Shown: positions 1 to 7,524 of the stretch, piece by piece
Layout of the letters: every line of letters begins with the position of its first letter
How positions within the stretch are numbered: the first letter of the stretch is position 1
The notes under the pieces: model-generated
Told to the model about the DNA's origin: nothing
Database searches by the model: none
What the model saw: the letters and a program-made list of their open reading frames with translations, nothing else
NCBI GenBank assembly: GCA_000310025.1
Contig: FN649747.1
Location: forward strand, 105,887 to 117,483
DNA: 11,597 nt
Direction of reading: 5' to 3'
Origin: Ectocarpus siliculosus
Lineage: Eukaryota > Sar > Phaeophyceae > Ectocarpales > Ectocarpaceae
Made by a program: the position numbers and the translations under genes

Positions 1-140
1 CCCCCCCACCCTCCTCCATTCGGCGCCAGTGAGCAAACCAACCCACTCACGCACTATTCAAGCAAACACGCTGCCAAGTGAGGGCGTCTCTGCTGTGCTC
101 GAAACAAAATATATAACACCCCACCGCCAGCGCCGACGCC
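1..140 (+). promoter_or_regulatory. 5' flank and probable leader of the first gene
   Basis: This stretch lies immediately upstream of the first start codon. It opens with a C-rich run and contains an A/T-rich ATATATAA element at about 108-115. That element is only about 30 bases before the ATG at 141, so it would have to be either leader sequence or a TATA box with a very short leader. No other promoter element is recognisable. The gene could also have a 5' non-coding exon outside the window. Confidence 0.3.
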
Positions 141-2848
141 ATGTCTCAGTGCCCTCACTGCTTCGTGGGGCAGTGCCAGAGGCACAAGCTGCAGGACCAC
201 GGCAAGCGCGAGCTCCTCCTCAAGTCCAAGATGGTTGACCCCAAGGCCGCCCAGCAGAGGCTGTTCGACCGCGTGGTGACAGCGCAACTCGACAAGCTGG
301 AGGCCGCTGCGCGAGGCGCCAACGCAGGAGACCAGGTATGACGACGGAGGGATATATAGTTGTGATGCCCTGTCGGGACGTGTCGTGGTGCTTGGGGGGC
401 TCTGCTCTGCTCCGGCTGGTATCATCTCGTCGTTAGGTATTTTTGAGACGGGAGAGTTCTCTCGTCCTTGTAGCGCGCCCACGTCGCCTCTCTGCTGTAG
501 GTGTTGCTGCTGTAGGTGTTGGTACAGATTTGCTCTCGGCGCCCGCGCTCTGCCCTGAGACTGCGGGGCAGACGTTCCGGTGTTCATCCTCGGTACTGCC
601 GCCGCTCGCTTTGCGCACATAAGAAAAAGAAGTTCTCAAATGCTGCCATCCAAACCCGCATCACCCACCCTACGTTGTAAATAGATGTTCCGACGTCCAG
701 CGGGAGAGTTGACCAGGATGGAAAATGGTTGTTTGAAAGTTAGTCCACTAAATAGGGCTGTATTTTACCATGTTTTAAGCAACACGCTGAAACAGAATTG
801 ATGTTCTTGCTCATAAAACCTACTGTAAGGGTGATCTAACGCTCCAGGCAGTCCCGTTAGTGAAGAATAACAGCGCAGCCCATCTACCGTAACATTCCAG
901 TAATGCGCTAAACGCCTACATGCCTGCAGACTCACCTTGCTAAGGTCGATTACTCCGCAAAACGGCGCAAACAACTGCCCGACACAAGGAAGGAAACTTC
1001 TCGACGAGATCTCTGCAGAGCGACTATTTTCCACGTTGGCGGCCTCTTGATTTGTGGAGCAGTTTAGCTGTGCAAAACGGTCTATAGGGGGCGTGCCATT
1101 GATCACTCGCACTCGTATGTTGCATCGACCCGATTTCTCAGTCTACATACGTACCCGTCACCTCGTGTACGCGTACGACGTTAGTCTTCTCGTTCCCCAG
1201 AGACCCACCCCTCCGTGCCGCACAGGTAGCTGCTTCTCTACCATTTTATTTTATTTTATTTTATTTTAGCATGGTAGAAATAAGCATCGAATGGCGAGTG
1301 CTACTGCTGTGCCACATTTTGTTTTGCTGTCAACGGACAAGGTGCCCATGGCCAACCATTGTTGAAACCAACGAACGAGGCCTTTTTTCTTCTCACCGTC
1401 CCTCCCCGCCCCCCCCCTTCCCCCCCGTTTTCACTTCTGGGAAAACCCCAACAATGTTTTTACGTCTTCGAGATGAGCAGGAGATCTACAAAGCAAGCGT
1501 GTCCAAGGCGCGCGACCGCGCCGAGCGAAGGGGGAACAAGCTCTCCAGCAAGCAGCAGCGGCAGGCGGCCAAGTCTAGGCTGGGCGGGCACCTCGTCCAC
1601 ACCATGCTAGACAGCGACGACGACGGCAACGACTCCGATTCCGACGACGGGAAAGGGCGAGCCAAAGGCGGTAGAAAGAGTAGAGACAAGAAACGCAAGA
1701 GCCGCAAGGAGAAGAAGCGGAAGCACAGGGGGAGCGGCGACGACGAGGGCAGCTCGAGCGGTAGCGACGGCAGCGACGGCGAGGAGGAAAGCAGAGCCGA
1801 CCGGAAGAGACGCAGGAAGGATAAGAAGAAGGAGCGCCGCCATCGCGGCGGCGGCGGCAGTAACGGCAAGGAAAAATCCTCGTCTGAGAAGAAAAAGGAT
1901 AGGTCGGACAGGAAGGAGAGGAAGAAGGAGCGCAAGGAGCGACGCCGGAGCGAGAAGAAGGTGAGGCAGGATGTGTAGAGGGGCCCACCAACCAGCGGTA
2001 GGACAGCTGTGGGGCTTGCTGTCAGGGCGAGGTGGGGACGGAGGGTGGTACAGAAGCGATGCCAAGTGGCTGTGGGAACGGCAGTAAAGCAGGAAGGAGT
2101 AGAAGAAGGGTCGAAAGCGTGGTTAGAAAGAAGCGACCGTGGTAGTTGTGTGCGAGGCGACTAATCGTTCATCGTGCCCCCCAAGTGTCTTGATCCCAAC
2201 GTCGGCGTGCGCGGGCTTGAATTCTGCTTCGGACGTCGAAAGATAATGCCCTGAGAATGATATAGTGGGTGAAGGGCGATGAAATATCAACAGTTTTGTA
2301 GGACTATCTGTGAAACCTGAAGGGGAAGTAGCGTTAAAACACTATCATTTTTTTCACGTATATTGTTCGACGTGCAGTACACCCCACGACAGTAGAGGGG
2401 CACGTTCTCCAGGGTGCAGGGCACTTGAGAGACTGCGCAGATAGTACTTGGCCGCCCTTCACGTCAACCTGCCCGCTTGAGGCCCGGGCTCCTGTGTCGA
2501 AGCGATGCCGGACCAACCATTGACCGCCGCCGTCTGGCGCGTGAATCACCGCGGCTCGTCTTGCACACTCCGTTACCGTTAACCAAGCAGAGCAAGAAGA
2601 GAAGACGGCAAGAAGAGCGTGCTGGCGGAGAGGGAGACGGCGATGAGGCCAGAAACGGCGACGATAAAGGCGAGCCGGCGGCGGCGGCTATTGCTGCTGC
2701 TGGAAAAATGGACGTTGTTGTCACAAACGGCGGCAGTGGCGGGGGCCGCAGCAGCAGCAGCAGTAGCAGCAGCAGCAGTGGAAGCGGCAGCGATAACGAT
2801 GCCGGCGAGGGAGGAGGGAGGGGGGATCGCGTTACCGATCCGCTGTAG
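141..2848 (+). CDS. Lys/Arg/Ser-rich probable nuclear protein with N-terminal Cys/His cluster (hypothetical), 3 exons
   Basis: The exon model is 141-335, 1481-1960 and 2591-2848, giving 310 residues; all junctions are phase 0. Junctions seen are donor CAG|GTATGA at 335/336, acceptor GAGCAG| at 1480 behind a long C/T tract (1381-1436), donor AAG|GTGAGG at 1960/1961, and acceptor AAGCAG| at 2590. The start ATG at 141 opens the frame. Residues 1-20 hold C4-x2-C7-x4-C12-x2-H15 and H20, a compact potential zinc site. Residues about 22-100 look helical and charged. Residues 109-121 are an Asp/Ser acidic patch. From about 125 to 235 the chain is dense Lys/Arg with acidic Ser-Asp islands, rich in candidate nuclear localisation signals. 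Exon 3 adds an Ala run, ten serines in a row (about residues 279-288) and an acidic Gly-rich end. I do not recognise a family. The composition resembles nuclear or nucleolar, RNA-associated proteins, but that is inference. If intron 2 is retained, the frame stops at 1978 after five extra residues, giving a 230-residue form. Confidence 0.7.
336..1480 (+). other. Intron 1 of the first gene
   Basis: This 1145-base stretch lies between the phase-0 donor at 336 and acceptor at 1480. It has no convincing exon of its own. It contains two copies of a 13-base GCTGTAGGTGTTG motif (494-506 and 509-521) and a TTTTA pentanucleotide run ending in TTTTAG at 1269. That TTTTAG resembles a strong acceptor, but no good donor follows an exon starting there. 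A minus-strand open frame at 765-1112 is unrecognised and judged to be chance. Confidence 0.6.
1243..1268 (+). repeat. (TTTTA)n microsatellite
   Basis: About five tandem copies of a TTTTA unit are directly visible. They lie inside intron 1 of the first gene and end in TTTTAG, so the repeat happens to look like a polypyrimidine tract plus acceptor. Confidence 0.9.
1961..2590 (+). other. Intron 2 of the first gene
   Basis: The intron is 630 bases long. It has a good donor (GTGAGG) directly after the Lys/Arg-rich exon and a tandem NAGNAG acceptor (AAGCAG, 2585-2590) before the third exon. The 3' end is preceded by a moderately pyrimidine-rich stretch. Both acceptor choices keep phase 0 and differ by one Gln codon. 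No other feature was recognised inside it. Confidence 0.6.
2749..2779 (+). repeat. AGC trinucleotide run encoding poly-Ser
   Basis: Nearly uninterrupted AGC/AGT codons lie in exon 3 of the first gene and encode ten consecutive serines. The run is likely to vary in length between strains. Confidence 0.85.
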
Positions 2849-4642
2849 ACGGCGGTGGTGCTTTGAGGGGCGGCTGTTGAAGTGCCGTTAGGTGCTTCGT
2901 ACAGAAGCCGGCCGTGTTTTTATTTTAGCAGGCGTTCCTTTTGACTGCAAGCTGAACCCACCGGTTGGCTTCGAGTAGCTGCCCAGAGCGTTAAATCACG
3001 CGCCGAGCTAATCCTGTGTATCCCCGTCACCATCCTAGTCAGATGCAGACCCCTCCCCCCCGCCCCCGCCCCCACCCGGCAAAGAGTTATTACTGGACGC
3101 CGGAAATAGGGTTCCTCGCTCTCGGGGCGTCTGGTACAACGGTCATTTGGGTATTTTGCGGTCCGCCTTCATGAGGTGTAAAACAGACGGCTTGAGCGTG
3201 CAGAACATACGCGAGTACATGGAATGCGCGCCATCCCTGATGCAGCGGGGTGGAGTGGTGGAGATAAAGTCTTCAGTATGGAAACAATGAGTATGGGCAA
3301 ATCGGTGTGTGTTGTGCTGTGTTGTGTACTGTTTTCCCAGCTCTCCAATGAGGGTAACCGGGCGCGTGACCAGTTCATGGAATAGTGTGGGTGGGCTGTG
3401 ATTAGGATGTGTAGGCGTAGAATATTATTTTGGCGTGTTTCGGTAGACAGTATTGGATGTTTGAGGAATGGGCAGAGAAAAGGGTGTAGTACGTCGACCG
3501 TTTCGACGAGGTTATTGAGTTTGGATGTCATGGATACTGTGTTTCGTGTTCTAAGAAAAGAACAAAAATGGGAATCAACCTAACGACATGAAGGGTGCAG
3601 GGTTGTCACTCTCCACCGCACTCAAGCATCCCCCCCTGCGCCGACTCGCATTGCCACCGTGCTCGCCAAAGGACGCCACAGTCTGCCATTCGATCAGCAA
3701 CTCCACCCGGAGTGTGAGCTATAAAAATGGTCTCTTCGAAATCACCTCGTCTGATGAGCACCTTACCCCCACTTTCGTTGAGCAAAGCGTCTGTTACTCC
3801 CTGAACCACACACCCCAAGGGCAAATCCACATGCCTCGGGTTCATCACGTTGTAGCACGTACAGTATCATGGGAGAAACTGCTGTCCGGGTTCGCTTTCG
3901 AGTCGCAGTTTGTTTCCACCTATGGCCCGCACCCTCTTTTTCTAGAAGTGCACACAGCTCATGGAAGATTAGCGACAGCCCTTTTTTCCCTGGCACACAC
4001 GGGAAAGCAGGTACACCTACCTACCTGCGGTCTAAATGCCACATCTAATGCACAAAATCATGAGGCGGCCTTCCTCTCTCATTCAACGCGATTGCGCAGA
4101 TACTAGAATATCGCGGCTCAACCAACCAAAGTACGTCTTGAGCAAATTTCGGCAGTGCACGCGGTGAAACCAGCTTCTTCGTGTTCCAAGGCCATCAGTA
4201 CAAACACACCCCGGACAACTTTCAACATAGCCTATGATTACCACCGGCTCATTTCCGTCCCTGCTGCCTCGTCTAACACAGTTGGCGATAAGTGGCTACG
4301 GACAGACAGACCTACGGGCGCACCCCTCAACACATACAACCAGAGGAGGATCCATACAACAACACGGCTGAACGCCCGGCCACCCTTCGACGCAAGATCG
4401 GACTCAGAATTGTTCGCTTTGCGCGGGTGTGCATCTCTACCGCAGAGTGGCCCCGAAACCGACGCTGATACATATGTCATGACTCTCTCTCTCTTCTCTT
4501 GACTCCGTCGGGCTAATCAACGCACTGCCGAGAGCAGCACCAAAGACTCCCTCCCCCTTGTCCTTCGGCGCCTGCATCGACCTGTCGGTGACTGCTGCGT
4601 CAACCAGGGATGGATTACAGTTTTGCAACACGTGAACCGTTG
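2849..4642. other. Intergenic region between convergent genes
   Basis: This stretch of about 1.8 kb lies between the stop of the first gene (plus) and the stop of the RPP40 gene (minus), so it should hold both 3' untranslated regions. Base composition drops to mixed or AT-rich over much of it. It contains a C-rich run at about 3050-3076, GT-rich simple sequence near 3305-3332 and a CT run near 4483-4500. The longest open frame (3588-4106, plus, 172 codons) matches nothing I recognise and lacks the codon bias of the neighbouring exons. I could not define polyadenylation signals. Confidence 0.6.
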
Positions 4643-7217
4643 TCACCACCCGGGCCCGGGACACTTGGCCGCAACGAACGCCACGGCGGTTTCCCCGGGA
4701 CAAGCGACAACCGTGTACACCCCGTGCCCCCCGACAGGCCACTCTTTCGCACATCGCTCCGCGTCCCCTCCCCCGCCGCGCCCCTTTCGGCCGCCCCGCT
4801 TGCTCCTCTGCCCGCCGGCGCACGGGGCGTCGGCACCGGGGTACGCGCGGGGGGCGTCTCGGAACGGCCACGACGTCACGGCGCCCCACGAGCAGCCATC
4901 GGGCCGCTGCTGTCCTTGATCTCGAACCACGCGCCGCACTGGCAACAGCTGCGGCGATTCGTAGTGTTGCCGGCTGTCTGCGGCACTATCTTCGGCGCTT
5001 GCTACTGCCGCCACCGCCGCTGCCGCCGATCCCGCCGCGTCGACAAAGCGGGAGATGGCGACGGGCGGCAAGAAGCCCCTCAGGCGGGCGCGGCACACAA
5101 TGCGGTCGCTGCGGTAGCGGAGGTGGCGGGGCGTCTCGAACTTGGACAGGTACGGCTCCGGCGGGGACGGTGACCGCCTTACCGCAGCGTCCAGGCCGCA
5201 CGACACCGCGCCGAGCCACTCGAACATGTCGAGAACGAGCAGGCATTTGGCTGATTCCGGCGGAGAGGGGAGGGGCGGGGGAAGGTGAGGATGTCGGCTG
5301 TCGGTGAACTGGTCGTCGCTGCCGCCGTCGTCGCCGTCGTCCACCAAGTTCTCGGCAGTTGGTGTAGAATTGAAAGCCTTGGCTCCGATCCCTTTCCTCC
5401 CTTTTCGACGAACACGCTGTGCCGGGGTGGTAGGGGCAGTGGCGGCAAGCCCTTGCCCGACAAAGTCCAAGTCTGGGCAGCAAGCTTCCCTGAAGAATCG
5501 GATGTCGGGCGCTAGGTCGACTCTTTCAGCAGAGAAACCTGGAGGGAAGGTGATATCTCGGCAGCAATGTTGCGATTGCTGTCCTTCTTGCTCGCCCTCC
5601 GCGCGCTCCCCCTTGCGGCTTCCACCCACCGCCGCCGCGCCCTGTCCACAACCCTCCGGTGCTTGTCCCGACGCCTCACTCGTTCCTGAGGACCCCGCTT
5701 CAGCCACTTCCCCGCCCTCCCCGCTTCCTTGCCCAACTCCACCGCTTCCACAAAAATACACAACCATATCGACCGCAGACCCATCATCGCCGTTCCCCCA
5801 TCGACAACTGCTAAGACAGGACAAGACGCGGTCGTGGAGTGGCTTGCCCGGGCGAAACGATTTCGCGGAGAGGTCGACCGCCGACACGTAGCGGTCGGGA
5901 CCGCCCGCGCCGCCTCCCAGGACCCCCACGCTGCCGCCGGTGCTGCCGGCGCCGGCGCCCGCCCGTTTCCCCTTGCCGTTGGGGCGGGTGGGCGCGGCCT
6001 CTCCCGGTAGGCCTAGCGTCTGCAGCAGCACGGAAGAGGAACCGTTGCGGCAAAAGCAGTGCATCGCGACAATGGAGCGATTTCGGGAGACTGGGGGTGT
6101 GGCGAACTGGGAGCTGGAAGCAGCTTCTCTTTGCTGAGAAAACTTGCTGAGAAAGTTCGCGGAATGTACGCCATGCTATGAGACAGCAAAAGTAATACTG
6201 GACCCCGACATGCTTGCCTGAAAGGACTCCCGATCAAGCGACAGCGCCAGCACGCCGCCCGGCAGGATCGCGAAGCTGTTCCCGTGGTCGCTTGGGGCGT
6301 TCAGGGCGAGGGCGCTGAAGCCACGCTTGAGGACGTAGGAACGGAGGAAAGGCTCTCTGAGGAGGGCGGACAGCGGCCCTCGCGCGCGGTAGTAAAACGT
6401 CTTGCCCAGGGCTCGGACGACGAAAGCTTTTGCCCGTTTCTCCATCTCCAGCTGTTTCTGCGTAGTAGGGAACATTTCGTACGGTAAGGTTCGGGGGGGG
6501 GAGAGACGTGGGCGTGTCAGGCGCGGAAAGGGTATTTGTCCATGCAGGTGCAACACCCGGCAACGGCCAGGCCGCCGCCGTGGGGCAGGAGGCGTTGCCC
6601 ATATCCCGGCCCACTCATGCTCGTACACGTTGTCGTTCGGGCTGTGGCTGTTCGGAGGTGGAGGCGGCAGGCAACAGAGGGATGGGTCGGTCGTCTGTCG
6701 CTGCCTACTTGCCCTCCCGATGTTTCCCTGGGAATCACTGCTGCTGCTGTTTGTGTGCTGTCCTCCGGAAAAAGTGAGACATAGAAGGGACAGGGGTTGC
6801 AGCCGACATTGCAAAAAGAGAAATTCACCTATGCATATCCTGCTAAACTCTGCACGATTTCTGAGCGACTACTGCCGTGACAGCTGTGCCATATCCCCGA
6901 TGTCGAGTATGAGGTCGATCATGTTTCCCAACTTGCCAGCCTCTCACTTGTTGCTTCTCTTGCGTATCGCCATGGTCATGGCCGTCGCTTTCGCCATCTT
7001 GATCCGGAAGCGGGAACACAAGATCACACTGTTGAACGAACGGAGTATCAGCTCTTCTGCCTCTAGTCAAGGCCTCGGCATCCACAGACCCTGCGGCAGA
7101 TGACGGGCGGACGGTACCAGTGCTTTCGCCTGTTGCTGGAGGTGACCCTGGGGCGCCCCATACAACTGCCGTTACATCCCCGCGCTGGGTGTTGTGGGCG
7201 GAAAAATCTTGCCACAT
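4643..7217 (-). CDS. RPP40: RNase P / RNase MRP protein subunit RPP40 (Ribonuc_P_40 family), 3 exons
   Basis: This is a protein subunit of nuclear RNase P and RNase MRP, the ribonucleoproteins that process pre-tRNA 5' ends and pre-rRNA. The exons, read on the minus strand, are 7217-6948, 6457-6218 and 6019-4643, about 628 residues with all junctions phase 0. Exon 1 ends ...EKQQ at CAA|GTGAGA. Exon 2 (residues 91-170) begins KQLEMEKRAKAF and includes FLRSYVLKRG, AILPGG and ALSLDRESFQ, which match the human LLPNGKLILSLDKDTYE block recalled from memory. Exon 3 begins TLGLPGE, continuing the human EETGLQGHP position, then YVSAVDL (214-220), FRPGKPL (225-231), DMVVYF (254-259), FEWLGAV (436-442, human FDWLGAV), WGAVTSWPF, and a C-terminal GVYTVVA...AAKCPGPG block. 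Low-complexity Gly/Ser/Glu and Asp-rich stretches (about 185-211, 260-320, 360-425) explain the length against about 363 residues in human. The start at 7217 is the least certain part: the frame is open further upstream to 7394. Confidence 0.88.
6020..6217 (-). other. GC-AG intron of the RPP40 gene
   Basis: The second intron of the RPP40 gene is 198 bases and reads CAG|GCAAGC at its donor and CTGCAG| at its acceptor on the minus strand. The join is placed by homology: exon 2 ends SLDRESFQ and exon 3 begins TLGLPGE, which together reproduce the continuous family segment SLDKDTYE-ETGLQG. No GT donor lies close to the homology break. Confidence 0.65.
6458..6947 (-). other. Intron 1 of the RPP40 gene
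   Basis: This 490-base intron has donor CAA|GTGAGA (6948/6947) and acceptor TACGCAG| (6460-6458), both phase 0. The acceptor follows a C-run and T/C-rich stretch. The minus-strand frame through it is open in places but rich in Pro/Ser/His without family similarity. Confidence 0.6.
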
Positions 7218-7524
7218 CTCAGCGACCACCGGTCCGCGAGACGTTAAGCCTGAAAGATTGTGTGTGTGTCTGGTGCCCAGCTCGTCTGTCGTCTGCTCTT
7301 TCGTCGTGTGTGTGAATGGTACCGCTACGCAGCTACACGCGGAATCAAGCTGACAGTCCCGTGACCGGGGGCACCATCTATCACTATTACACACTACCCT
7401 ATCGAGTCTTATCTCCGTGTTCCATATGCGTTCCCCCCTCGAGCTCGCCGACCTGGCGCTGCACGACGCTTTCGTTCATGACAGCGACGTTGCACTTGCG
7501 GCCGGCGAAAGGAAGATAACCATC
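7218..7524. promoter_or_regulatory. Candidate bidirectional promoter between RPP40 and methionine aminopeptidase
   Basis: About 307 bases separate the proposed start codons of two divergent genes. No TATA box is obvious. There are short GT-rich simple stretches near 7258-7270 and 7306-7315, and a GC-rich part near 7436-7510 next to the plus-strand gene. Both 5' leaders and the promoters must fit here if both start assignments are right. Confidence 0.4.

Noticed and set aside
765-1112. 115-codon minus-strand open frame in intron 1 of the first gene
   Set aside because: It has no similarity I can name, low GC compared with real exons, and no partner exon found on that strand.
1270-1366. Exon starting after the TTTTAG at 1269
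   Set aside because: The acceptor looks excellent, but the pyrimidine tract is a TTTTA microsatellite. The phase-0 frame stops soon after, at 1366, and only a weak donor (AAG|GTGCCC) is present. The 1481 acceptor gives a longer, consistent exon.
1486-2065. Long minus-strand open frames rich in Leu/Ser/Phe opposite the first gene
   Set aside because: They are antisense shadows of the Lys/Arg/Ser-rich exon; low complexity keeps several frames open.
3588-4106. 172-codon plus-strand open frame between the convergent genes
   Set aside because: It has no recognisable domain, composition unlike the neighbouring exons, and no flanking splice pattern tying it to a gene. It lies where both 3' untranslated regions are expected. 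Transcription on the plus strand would be needed to revive it.
6750-6828. Alternative first coding exon for RPP40 (FYVSLFPED frame)
   Set aside because: Its donor is phase-compatible and the motif resembles the family strand, but the acceptor is weak and the segment is pyrimidine-rich like intron. The 6948-7217 exon has a better donor and needs no further upstream exon.
6402-7103. 233-codon plus-strand open frame with a hydrophobic, membrane-like stretch near 6950-7005
   Set aside because: It overlaps RPP40 exons and introns on the opposite strand. The hydrophobic run is the antisense of the exon 1 end of RPP40.
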